A stretch of DNA of 10,201 nt from positions 1-10,201 of the forward strand of contig JAXIUW010231952.1 of the NCBI GenBank assembly GCA_035591015.1. The letters run 5' to 3'. The notes under the pieces are model-generated. The model was not told the DNA's origin. It did no database searches and saw only the letters and a list, made by a program, of their open reading frames with translations. The position numbers and the translations under genes are program-made. Within the stretch, counting starts at the first letter, position 1. Each line of letters starts with the position of its first letter. This DNA comes from Cephalothrix simula. Lineage: Eukaryota > Nemertea > Palaeonemertea > Archinemertea > Cephalotrichidae. Shown here in pieces: positions 1 through 7,064 of the stretch.

Positions 1-35
1 ACAGACGGACGGACAGACGGACAGACGGACACGAC
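1..35. repeat. Microsatellite tail (GACGGACA-type)
   Basis: The window opens inside a short tandem array of acagacgg/acggacag units, which ends near position 35. The array runs off the left edge, so its full length is unknown. It leads directly into the GC-rich hairpin at 45-73. Confidence 0.85.
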
Positions 36-44
36 GATACTAAT

Positions 45-73
45 ACCCCTTGGCGAAAATTTCGCCGAGGGGT
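45..73. repeat. GC-rich hairpin 1
   Basis: This is a 14-bp stem around a single central base: ACCCCTTGGCGAAA pairs with the downstream arm, with one T.G wobble (51/67). It sits immediately after the microsatellite and is probably part of a dispersed repeat. No coding or terminator role can be shown in this eukaryotic context. Confidence 0.8.
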
Positions 74-96
74 AAAAATGTTATATAGATGGATAT

Positions 97-137
97 CGGT
101 CAGAACGGCCGCTCGGAAAGAGCGGCCGTTCTAACCG
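97..137. repeat. GC-rich hairpin 2, 13-bp perfect core
   Basis: The arms AGAACGGCCGCTC (102-114) and its exact complement (120-132) flank a 5-base loop GGAAA. Beyond a C/A mismatch, CGGT (97-100) also pairs with ACCG (134-137), giving an 18-bp arm with one mismatch. It follows hairpin 1 by 23 bases and probably belongs to the same repeat unit. Confidence 0.85.
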
Positions 138-773
138 TTATAAGCCGATACCCTTCCGATAGCGATCCACAGCTAGAACGGTTGAGAACCAGTCAAATTA
201 AACCAATATCATTGCATGATTGATTATTGAATAGAAGAGTAATTAACTGTTTTTTTAGTATGACGCTCAGGTCTCTGCATCAACATTTTTTGTTAACAGA
301 AAGTTATTACCATAATCTGATGGCTGACAAAGATTCATTGTGTGGACCGACCGGCAACATATTTTATCAGGATACTTTTGAATCCCTATTCATTTGCACA
401 GGGAGGATGGACTATACTTGCTCCTGTAGCCAAAAATATTAGCTTAAAATAAAAAATATTTACGAACTTAACAAAATTTGGACTTATTTGGGGAGTTTTA
501 GACGATTTGAAGCAGATTTATTTTTGGAAAAATCTAGTGGGCGAAATCAGGGGAAGTCAGCTCCAGTTCTTTATAAAAATATCAAAAATTTTTTGCCTCG
601 CGCCTTCAGCGCTTTCCATTTAGGCCTATTAATTTAAAAATATTCAGAACAATGTACATTCCATAGTTTCGGCATGCAATTTACACGCCTTGGTTGTTCG
701 CCATTAAACTACAGAATAACGCTCTATATGATCTCTGTGCATTTCAATTCGCGGCAAAAAGGTTTTGCACCTT
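138..773. other. Gene-less stretch
   Basis: This is AT-rich DNA. A 71-codon open frame on the + strand (227-442) has no recognisable motif, no promoter context and a composition typical of chance reading. No splice-bounded exon, RNA gene or clear repeat was seen here. Confidence 0.6.
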
Positions 774-830
774 AGTTCAGGTATTTTGCCCCCCCCCCGA
801 GCCAAAAACCTGGGTACGCCCCTCTTGAGA
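774..830 (-). repeat. Poly-C/poly-G dispersed repeat fragment
   Basis: A run of ten C (789-798) is followed by gagccaaaaacctgggtacgcccc. Read on the minus strand, this is GGGGCGTACCCAGG, an AT-rich spacer and then poly-G. I recall that arrangement as common in dispersed invertebrate repeats, but I cannot name the family from sequence alone. It appears to be only a fragment, with no partner inverted repeat nearby. Confidence 0.4.
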
Positions 831-849
831 ACGGTTTTAAACATACATT

Positions 850-936
850 TACTTTAGTTACAAGTATTATAAAATAATTCAAATACAGTATACTGACTGA
901 CTGTATTTGAATTATTTTATACTTGTAACTAAAGTA
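850..936. repeat. Long palindrome (fold-back), 36-39 bp arms
   Basis: The left arm (851-889) and right arm (900-935) are exact complements except for three bases (ATA) present only in the left arm. They flank a 10-base centre, and one further pair (850/936) extends the stem. The structure is AT-rich and self-contained, and could be a small fold-back element or a remnant MITE. No coding capacity is present. Confidence 0.85.
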
Positions 937-1643
937 TACAAGCAACAAAAAAATAAGAAGACAATCACCTGCAATCACCAATTTTTAAAATATAGACCAA
1001 ATTTTGTTAACCATTCTGTGATATTCTGCGCCCCAACAACTATCGAAATTGTAAGATGAATGGAATACCCGTTGTCGGTTTTCCGTTCCGTTCTGGTAAA
1101 AAAAATCAGCTACCGATACCATTCTGAACCGATCCGAAAAATCTGGAACATACATGTAGGTAATCTTTTGAACCCCTGGACCTAATTTAATGAGCTAATT
1201 GTCTCAAACGTCACAAGTCTTGAAAATGGCCCTAATGTTACATTTTCGACTGGTGACGAGTGGCGGCGTAAAATGTTAAAAAAAAAGCGGAACCGCTCAA
1301 GGGCACCCCCAATTCAGATTGTTTTACATATCAAGCATAAAACATGATCCAATTAGTGGTTTCTAATTATTGCAAAATTGCCGCATGTAGGTTATTTTCA
1401 ATTGCGTGTATCATGATACGATATTTTGACTAATAACCAGGAGTCACCAGCTGATTTCTTATTAAGATTTGCGTCATATACATGCGTCATATACACAATT
1501 CGGGGAGCGCCTCCACAGCTGGCCGCAAAAATTGGGACTTAGACACATTTATGATCATTTTAACTTCCAGACGGTGGGGCAAATAGTGAGTATAACTAAG
1601 GAGTTTCGCTACCTTCTGGATTAAAACAACATTTTCATTATAC
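937..1643. other. Gene-less stretch left of the transposon
   Basis: No gene was recognised here. Small structures are visible: a 12-bp perfect palindrome GTATCATGATAC (about 1408-1419), and a tandem pair of GCGTCATATACA (1471-1482 and 1484-1495). The stretch ends at the target-site duplication of the large transposon. Confidence 0.6.
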
Positions 1644-1652
1644 ATGTAGTAC
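1644..1652. repeat. Left target-site duplication, ATGTAGTAC
   Basis: ATGTAGTAC directly abuts the outer end of the left inverted repeat. It recurs exactly at 6272-6280 outside the right inverted repeat. The bases that would extend the duplication or the TIR by one position do not match, so its length is 9 bp. Confidence 0.95.
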
Positions 1653-1967
1653 TAGTGTGGCGCATATAGCAAAATTTTTAAAAATCAATCTGAGCGCTTG
1701 ATATGTTGTTATAAACATACTCAACATTAAATATGTGCATTTTGGACTTTCTGGTTGGTAGGGAAATACTCGCGCATGCGCAATGAAGGTTTAATGCGCA
1801 AAATATCGGAATTTCATCCATTTTTTATGAGGAATCAAGGGATATTTTGCATACAAGTAACTCCATATTGTATACTCCTCAGTATAATTAATGGAGAGTC
1901 CACTGAATTGATAAGAAGTATCTTTGCGCAAAATATTGCATTATTGCGCATGATTTGCGCATTTTTG
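1653..1967 (+). repeat. Left terminal inverted repeat (core)
   Basis: This 315-bp arm is complementary to 5956-6271 at about 98.4%. Weaker, gapped similarity continues inward to about 2042, where both sides share a GCGCAGTTT.TAAAC block. The arm includes the perfect palindrome GCGCATGCGC within cgcgcatgcgca (about 1771-1782), and also contains several TTTGCGCA/TTGCGCA motifs that are candidate transposase-binding sites. Confidence 0.95.
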
Positions 1968-2033
1968 GGCAATATTTGCGCATTTTTGGGTAAAATTTGC
2001 GCATTTTAGGTAAAATTTGCGCATATTGCGCAG
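1954..2033 (+). repeat. Left subterminal tandem repeats (TTTGCGCATTTT, ~20-21 bp period)
   Basis: Four successive units start at about 1954, 1975, 1996 and 2016. Each begins TTTGCGCA, and the first three continue ATTTT(T)GGG/AGG plus an A-rich spacer. The period of 20-21 bp is about two helical turns, which would place the GCGCA cores on one face of the DNA. They lie just inside the TIR core, as expected for transposase-binding arrays. That role is inferred from position. Confidence 0.8.
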
Positions 2034-2192
2034 TTTTTAAACTGTATTGATCTGTACTGTGCGCTTCTTTTGCGCTAATGGCAGTTTAGGAGCTTGGTAA
2101 GTTATATTTTGCTAATATAGGAATATTAACTGGCATTTAGTGCTATCCGATTATGCATAATTTTTTTGCGTAATATATTGCGCATGTCAGTA

Positions 2193-2200
2193 TGACGTCA
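2193..2200 (+). promoter_or_regulatory. CRE-like palindrome TGACGTCA
   Basis: This is an exact full CRE consensus (the CREB/ATF binding site) 52 bases upstream of the first ATG of the transposase gene at 2252. An 8-bp match can arise by chance. Its position in the short gap between TIR and gene makes it a reasonable promoter element, but nothing else confirms it. Confidence 0.35.
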
Positions 2201-2251
2201 CTTGCAATATCGTCTGCTTGTAAAAATAGATTTTAAAATTTAGCAGAAGTT

Positions 2252-2993
2252 ATGGAGCCAAAAAAGAAAAAATTAAGGTCATCTGATGATAGCAAATTCT
2301 GGTTAGTCGGAACACCTCTGAAGAGTCTACACTGCCAAGCACAAGAAAGGTGTTTCGCCATTTTTTGTACGTAGAAGAGGACCTTGGGCCGGCGAGTGGA
2401 ACTAAATGGAGACTTGGAGGTAATGGTAATTCCAAAGAAAGGTTCCTTGGGGCTGTAGCGAGCAAAACTTTACAGAGTGTATATGATTATTGGGAGAGAG
2501 CAAATATCCCAGTTAAGAGCCACGGCGCTTGTTCACATGGACTTTTAAGTGTCCATGACGAATGGATTCGCCTGAAAAAATCCAGGAATAGAACAGGAAA
2601 AATGGAAATAGAAAGACGGGAACTCTTTTCTCTAAAGCTGGACAAACTTTTTGATATAACTCCGGATAACTATGAGGAGATTGCAGGAGTCGCCCTAAAG
2701 GACGAAGCTGACGAAGATATTGCTTGGTTAAATATGTTAAAAAGCGGGGCCAAAACTGGCGGACTTGGAGGTGAAGACAAAATTTATATAGCCAAAGTTA
2801 GTCGAAAGGTGGTAAGATTAGAAAAGGAAATAGAGAGAAGAATTAATGAGGACAATCGCATAGCGTTAATTCTTGAAGCTAACAGAAAAGCTAACTCATT
2901 AACTCCACTTGAGGAAAATGAAGTTATGAATTCCTTTACGGATAAAGATAAATATAAAGATTGGGATCCAGATTTCGTACACAACTTTCGAGG
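2252..2993 (+). CDS. Transposase gene, first coding segment (N-terminal domain; one-base frame break)
   Basis: An ATG at 2252 opens a frame starting with a basic PKKKKLR, a good nuclear localisation signal. After about 20 codons the protein-like reading shifts to another frame: the first frame stops at 2372, while the second is open from 2293 to 2993. The sequence around VFRHFLY, a YW.RA.IPVKS stretch and LFDIT matches the N-terminal region I recall from a large, uncharacterised invertebrate family with CRHH and NDxAERG motifs downstream. The change implies a 1-base deletion (or equivalent) at about 2300-2320, a sequencing error or a missed tiny intron. The segment is rich in charged residues, with a K/R/E-rich helix near its end. 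It stops at a consensus donor, GG|GTAAGTA at 2994, in phase 2. I chose 2252 because of the nuclear signal and the lack of an earlier ATG in frame. Confidence 0.75.
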
Positions 2994-3198
2994 GTAAGTA
3001 TACAATACCCATTAATACTGACATAACCCGGTAACGTTTAGGCTAAAAAAAGGTGTTCCACGATATTAATTGACTTTGCATATAGATTCGTATACTAATT
3101 AGCGTAACGAAATTCTTATGTTACAATGAATGACCTGACAAAGGCATAATTTGGACTTCATATTGAATCAAAAGTATCATCATGCTAACTTTTTTTAG

Positions 3199-3240
3199 CC
3201 TAAAGGATTTATTAAGCTTATTTTTTCAAACATGTACCAG
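3199..3240 (+). CDS. Transposase micro-exon, 42 bp
   Basis: The segment is bounded by a pyrimidine-tract acceptor (aacTTTTTTTAG|CC) and a strong donor (CAG|GTAAGC). Entered in phase 2 from the donor at 2994, it reads without stops as GLKDLLSLFFQTCT and leaves again in phase 2. It follows a 205-bp intron. The peptide resembles the hydrophobic segment that precedes a Cys-rich 'CdRyGVSDR'-type stretch in the relatives I recall, but that is memory rather than an alignment. Exact splice signals, phase preservation and a plausible peptide make it much more likely than chance. Confidence 0.65.
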
Positions 3241-3493
3241 GTAAGCTGAAATTTTTTATTTCAAAAAGAAGATTCATATTTGGGAACCCTTTCTTTTTTT
3301 TGCCATATATTCCGCATACTCACAATTTCATGGGTGTTTGAGAATTGAGATTATAGATCTAGCACTAAAGTTTTGGGAATTTACTATCTTAAATTTCTGC
3401 TTACCTTCAACATAATTCTAAAATTGAACTTGATATATCATTTATGCATCCATTATACACGAATATTATGATAGTTTTAATTTAATTTCATGT

Positions 3494-3610
3494 CAACGAT
3501 TTCCTACATGAATTGTTTTAGTATAGAGTTGTACTGCTATGCCGCCTATGACTGATCATACAACAATTTCCTACACGAATTAGTTCTATATGCCTACATG
3601 GCTGATCAAA
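3494..3610 (+). repeat. Imperfect duplication inside the presumed intron
   Basis: CAACGATTTCCTACATGAATT (3494-3514) recurs with two changes at 3561-3581. Each copy is followed by a similar atgcc...tga.ctgatca block (about 3540-3558 and 3590-3608). The spacing of 50-67 bases indicates a diverged tandem duplication. It lies between the micro-exon and the last exon and has no coding signature. Confidence 0.6.
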
Positions 3611-3770
3611 CATTTTCTGCCCAGATTATAGGCCTAGTTAGAGAATAATTTTAGAGAGATATGGGGCCACCGTGTCACACGAACCAGACGAGCTCACGTG
3701 AAATATAAATTCTAAAATAGAACGAATTCATAGTTGAAAGTCATTTTGATCCCCAAAAATATAGTGACAG

Positions 3771-5249
3771 ATGGAGTCTACAGTTACCCCAGACGAGGTG
3801 ATCCTAAGTAAGGATACTATTCGGCGAAATCGAGACAAGAACCGCGAAATAGAAGCGAATCGTATTATATCAGAATTTGCAGCTGATGCTGAGATGAATG
3901 ACGTCCTGTTAACGTTGCATTGGGATGGAAAAATGATGACGGGATGGGACAACATAACTACAGATAAATTAGCAATTTTAGTTTCTGGGTATCCCATATG
4001 CGAAGAAGGTAAAGTTGTTAATTTGGTAGATATCGGAGATGGGAAAGGTCTTACTATTGCAGAGGAAGTTGTAGATCAGCTGCGCGAGAAACTTTGGGAC
4101 CGAAATTATGGCGCATTGGTTTTCGATACAACTGCCAGTAATACTGGAATTAACAAAGGAGCTGCGATAATTTTGGAACAGTTACTAGGTATAGCTATGC
4201 TGCATTGTGGGTGTCGACACCATATCCTAGAACTGATAATAGAAGCCGTGTATAATCAATGTTTTGGTCCCACCACATCCAAATATAAACCCGAATTAAA
4301 GGATTTCAAGGAAAATATTTGGGATTCAATTGATACATCGTTAGAATTCAAAACTTTGGAACTAAAGGAAAAAAAATTAATCGAAATGAAAAATACCACC
4401 GTGTCTGAACTCAAAGAATTGCTACGTAGGCCTAAAAATGCCCCACGCGATGATTACCGTGAATCTTATGAATTGGCATTAACAATCGTTGGCGAACAAC
4501 CACCTAGAGGCATCCGATTTAATTCATGCGGGGCTTTCCATCATGCGCGGTGGATGTGTGTCCTCCAATATGTTCCAAAGATGTATGCGTTTTCATATCA
4601 GGCCGGATATGACAAAGACTTTATTGAGAAACTTGAAAGCATCCTTATATTTACTTCGACCATTTATGTACGATATTGGGCAAAAGCGCCAAGAGCAGTT
4701 GATGCTCCCGTGAACGATCTTCAGATGTATCATGACTTGTTAAAATTGCGGGAGTTTTATCCTAAAATAGCAGATTGTGCATTAGATAAACTTTCGAGCC
4801 ATACATGGTATCTTACTCCAGAAGTCGTGATATTTTCACTCGCTTCTGATAGTTACCCTGACACTATGGCACGGAAACTCCTGAATTCTCCAAGACCTGC
4901 TACGTTTGAAATAGGAAAGCCGGACCTGCCGCTGTTGCATCCTAAAGTTAAATTGGTCGATTTCGTTGGACCAGAATCCTGGTTGTTATTTGACAAACTA
5001 CAATTACGCGGCGAATGGCTAAAATTGCCAGTAAAAGAATGGCCATCTAACGCTGAATTTCAAAAATTCAAAAACTACATCTGTCATTTGAAGGTGGTTA
5101 ACGATGCCGCTGAACGTGGTATAAAGTTGGCATCAGATTATCTCAAGATCATTACAAAGGACAATAAGAAAAGGCAACAATTATATCAGATTGTTGAGGC
5201 AAATAGAAAATTGTACCCTGGTAGGAACAAACGAGCTTTGTTTAAATAA
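3771..5249 (+). CDS. Transposase gene, main exon with DDE (RNase H-like) catalytic core
   Basis: 492 codons from the first ATG to TAA. In that numbering the core shows D52 in LHWDGK, D119 in VFDTTASNTG, C148-R-H-H151 followed by E154, and a late glutamate E448 in VVNDAAERG. The spacings are D-66-D and D-328-E with a long helical insertion between, close to hAT transposases such as Hermes. CxxH after the second Asp is also a hAT/MULE hallmark. The protein should act in the nucleus, binding the element's ends and cutting DNA with two metal ions. The sequence from HWDGK to the C-terminus matches a family I recall as abundant, uncharacterised proteins in insects, cnidarians and molluscs. The ATG at 3771 directly follows an AG (GTGACAG|ATG), so the exon may start here or slightly earlier or later. 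Joined to the micro-exon, this acceptor gives the wrong phase, so the true boundary is unresolved. All catalytic residues are present. Confidence 0.85.
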   Translation: MESTVTPDEVILSKDTIRRNRDKNREIEANRIISEFAADAEMNDVLLTLHWDGKMMTGWDNITTDKLAILVSGYPICEEGKVVNLVDIGDGKGLTIAEEVVDQLREKLWDRNYGALVFDTTASNTGINKGAAIILEQLLGIAMLHCGCRHHILELIIEAVYNQCFGPTTSKYKPELKDFKENIWDSIDTSLEFKTLELKEKKLIEMKNTTVSELKELLRRPKNAPRDDYRESYELALTIVGEQPPRGIRFNSCGAFHHARWMCVLQYVPKMYAFSYQAGYDKDFIEKLESILIFTSTIYVRYWAKAPRAVDAPVNDLQMYHDLLKLREFYPKIADCALDKLSSHTWYLTPEVVIFSLASDSYPDTMARKLLNSPRPATFEIGKPDLPLLHPKVKLVDFVGPESWLLFDKLQLRGEWLKLPVKEWPSNAEFQKFKNYICHLKVVNDAAERGIKLASDYLKIITKDNKKRQQLYQIVEANRKLYPGRNKRALFK

Positions 5250-5273
5250 ACTGCATGACAGACTCGAAATAAA
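5245..5273 (+). terminator. Polyadenylation signals of the transposase gene
   Basis: There are two AATAAA hexamers. The first (5245-5250) overlaps the stop codon, and the second (5268-5273) lies 19 bases past it. The second is the better placed. The compact 3' end fits a transposon gene. Confidence 0.6.
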
Positions 5274-5647
5274 GTGATCTAAATGTGTACAATTTTCATT
5301 ACATGTATAGTTATTTTCTCTGTGATTTGGATCTCCGAAATGATTGATCTGTAACTTTAAGATTAATTATCAATTTTATAATACAAGTATCTTGTTTAAG
5401 GTTAATTTTTTAGTAATTTTATCGACACGTGTTGTTTCTTAATAGCAATCTATTTGATTATATTTCAACTTTAATTTTTGTCTACTTGCATTGTTATCAT
5501 TGACGTTCTTCCATTATAGCAGGCCTTAGTATTGTAGACGTTCCGCAAAACGCATCACATGTTTGCAAAAATAAATGGATTAATAAGTATATTTATTCTA
5601 CATTATAAAATAATGGAAAATATTGTAAAATAACAGTTGCAATAAAT
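5274..5647. other. AT-rich 3' flank of the transposase gene
   Basis: This is non-coding DNA inside the transposon between the gene and the right subterminal repeats. No open frame, RNA gene or inverted repeat was recognised. Confidence 0.6.
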
Positions 5648-5731
5648 GTGCAAAATAATGCGCAACATATGCGCAAAATAATGCACAACATATGCGCAAA
5701 ATGATGCACAACATATGCGCAAAATATATGC
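5648..5731. repeat. Right subterminal tandem repeat, 23-bp period
   Basis: About 3.6 units start at 5648, 5671, 5694 and 5717. Each follows GYGCAAAATRATGCRCAACATAT, so every unit carries two GCGCA/GCACA boxes. Period and sequence differ from the left array, but the GCGCA core is shared. This is consistent with binding sites for the element's own transposase. Confidence 0.85.
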
Positions 5732-5834
5732 AATTACGTGTAACAAAACTATATCCATAAGTATTGCTCATTTCTTCATATTTGTTCTAGTTCTAACTTA
5801 TTGATACCCCAATATATATGCATATAAAAGGCAA

Positions 5835-5955
5835 AAAGCGCAAATTTATGCGCAAATTGTGTGCAATAATATACAATATTTTGCACAAGGATACTTTTTG
5901 TAATTACTAGAATTTGTAATTGTTTAGAAACTGCGCATAATGCGCAAATTTCACG
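5835..5955. repeat. Right inner GCGCA-box cluster
   Basis: Scattered GCGCAAA boxes occur here, for example in aagcgcaaatttatgcgcaaattgtg (about 5836-5861) and in ctgcgcataatgcgcaaatttc (5932-5953). They join the right TIR core at 5956. The cluster aligns only loosely with the left array, but the gtttagaaactgcgca block (about 5922-5937) matches the left block near 2029-2042. Confidence 0.65.
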
Positions 5956-6271
5956 CAAAAATGCGCAAATCATGCGCAATAATGCAATATTTTGCGCAAA
6001 AATACTTCTTATCAATTCAGTGGACCTCTCCATTAATTATACTGAGGAGTATACAATATGGAGTTACTTGTATGCAAAATATCCCTTGGTTCCTCATAAA
6101 AAATGGATGAAATTCCGATATTTTGCGCATTAAACCTTCATTGCGCATGCGCGAGTATTTCCCAACCAACCAGAAAGTCCAAAATGCACATATTTATTGT
6201 TGAGTATGTTTATAACAACATATCAAGCGCTCAGATTGATTTTTAAAAATTTTGCTATATGCGCCACACTA
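5956..6271 (-). repeat. Right terminal inverted repeat (core)
   Basis: This 316-bp arm is the reverse complement of 1653-1967, with differences at four bases plus one inserted base. It ends in ...GCGCCACACTA next to the duplicated ATGTAGTAC. Confidence 0.95.
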
Positions 6272-6280
6272 ATGTAGTAC
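6272..6280. repeat. Right target-site duplication, ATGTAGTAC
   Basis: This is an exact copy of 1644-1652, directly outside the right inverted repeat. Confidence 0.95.
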
Positions 6281-6722
6281 ACATTTCCTATTTCATTTGA
6301 GGCCTCTTTTCGACTGTTCAATCAGTGGAAATTTGTCATACACCAGTCAAAAGCCCAGGCTTTCAGCTTTCTAAAAATGTATAAAAAAAGTGGGTGATCT
6401 TCGTCATCGTTTTGAGAAAACTCCAAATCCCGGATGCACCCCGCAAACCAAAAAATACCCTTTAATTTGCTGGCAATAAAAACGGGCGCGAAAATTAAAT
6501 GGCCGCCAATTCGCATGAAATTTTTTTTTCGTGAAAGGCATTATAAAATTGCTCTCATGTTGTGCAGGTAGTCATATATTTCTATCAATAACATATCCAA
6601 ATGGCAGGTAGATTTTTTTATATTTGAAAATCTAAATGGGTACTTTCTACTAAACTAATCTATAACTGTTTCTCCTTCTTGGAGATCTCGGCGGAGCGAA
6701 ATTTTTACGCTTTGCGGCGCCT
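6281..6722. other. Gene-less stretch right of the transposon
   Basis: Mixed-composition DNA with no recognised gene. It includes a GC-richer patch at about 6680-6720 (ctcggcggagcg, tttgcggcgcc) that could be the 3' flank of the minus-strand exon pair. No poly(A) signal is obvious at the expected place. Confidence 0.5.
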
Positions 6723-6785
6723 CTATTCCCATTCATTTGTGTACGCAATGCTCGGTAGTAAATCTCCGAGCTTCTTTGGCCAACA
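6723..6785 (-). CDS. Possible terminal exon of a minus-strand gene
   Basis: On the minus strand, a pyrimidine-rich acceptor (tttattttttatag|TGT) at 6786 opens a 20-codon frame, CWPKKLGDLLPSIAYTNEWE. It ends in TAG at 6725-6723. Its phase (0) matches the end of the upstream exon 6851-7064, leaving a 65-bp intron. Matching phase and a good acceptor are the only support, and the piece is short enough to be chance. Confidence 0.3.
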   Translation of the reverse strand, partial: CWPKKLGDLLPSIAYTNEWE

Positions 6786-6850
6786 CTATAAAAAATAAAC
6801 AGTCCGGACATGTCTTCCTTTCACATCGGGACGATAAAAATGTAAAATAC

Positions 6851-7064
6851 CTGTGGTCTTATTTTCTGAATAATTTCTTCAGTGTGGTCAGATCTTTCGG
6901 AAGCAGATGATCGGAGCTGGTGGCGATAACACACATCACCAATTTTCTTGATCTCACGTCGATTACGAAGTCTATCTTTCATCTCTTTAATGATTTCTGT
7001 GCTATCTTCTGCAAATTCAGGAAATAATATTTGTTCAAAGATGAGCTTATAGACATTATTGCTT
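6851..7064 (-). CDS. Probable internal exon of an unrecognised host-type gene
   Basis: Read on the minus strand, TTATATAATTCAG|A (acceptor) opens 214 bases that stay free of stops for 71 codons and end at CAG|GTATTTT (donor). Entry is in phase 2 and exit in phase 0. The peptide is balanced and protein-like: SNNVYKLIFEQILFPEF, then a charged helical stretch with EIIKEMKDRLRNRREIKK, then GDVCYRHQL and HTEEIIQKIRPQ. The E/K/R pattern suggests amphipathic helix or coiled coil. I do not recognise the family. It lacks a start codon, and any earlier exon must lie at higher coordinates. It is not part of the neighbouring transposons, and could be a host gene exon or a captured fragment. Confidence 0.5.

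Larger units (their letters stand above)
1653..6271 (+). mobile_element. Complete autonomous-type DNA transposon, 9-bp TSD
   Basis: The element is 4,619 bp. Its termini begin TAGTGTGGCGCATATAGC, and its inverted repeats are 315/316 bp, differing by four substitutions and one 1-bp indel. A perfect 9-bp duplication flanks it. It contains GCGCA-rich subterminal repeats at both ends and a single intron-containing gene on the + strand, with an RNase H-like transposase core (D, D, CxxH, E). Duplication plus near-identical TIRs indicate a cut-and-paste insertion that is fairly recent. Nine-bp duplications are known for Mutator-like and some Merlin elements. The catalytic spacing instead resembles hAT, whose duplications are 8 bp and TIRs short, so I leave the superfamily unassigned. 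Confidence 0.95.

Noticed and set aside
227-442. 71-codon open frame on the + strand
   Set aside because: No motif, no splice or promoter context, and a length easily reached by chance. The peptide is not recognisable.
1755-2009. 84-codon + strand frame ending in repeated ICAFLG
   Set aside because: It lies wholly in the TIR and subterminal repeats; the repeated peptide is the translation of the TTTGCGCATTTTTGGG array. The mirror frame at 5776-6033 on the minus strand is its TIR copy.
3728-3997. 89-codon minus-strand frame overlapping the start of the catalytic exon
   Set aside because: It is the antisense shadow of the transposase exon, whose + strand reading carries clear catalytic motifs.
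5648-5731. CRISPR-like regular repeats
   Set aside because: The 23-bp units are directly tandem with no spacers, and they sit inside a eukaryotic transposon end.
1653-6271. Straight assignment to hAT or to Mutator
   Set aside because: The catalytic spacing favours hAT, but the 9-bp duplication and 315-bp TIRs do not. The reverse holds for Mutator. The evidence is not enough to choose.
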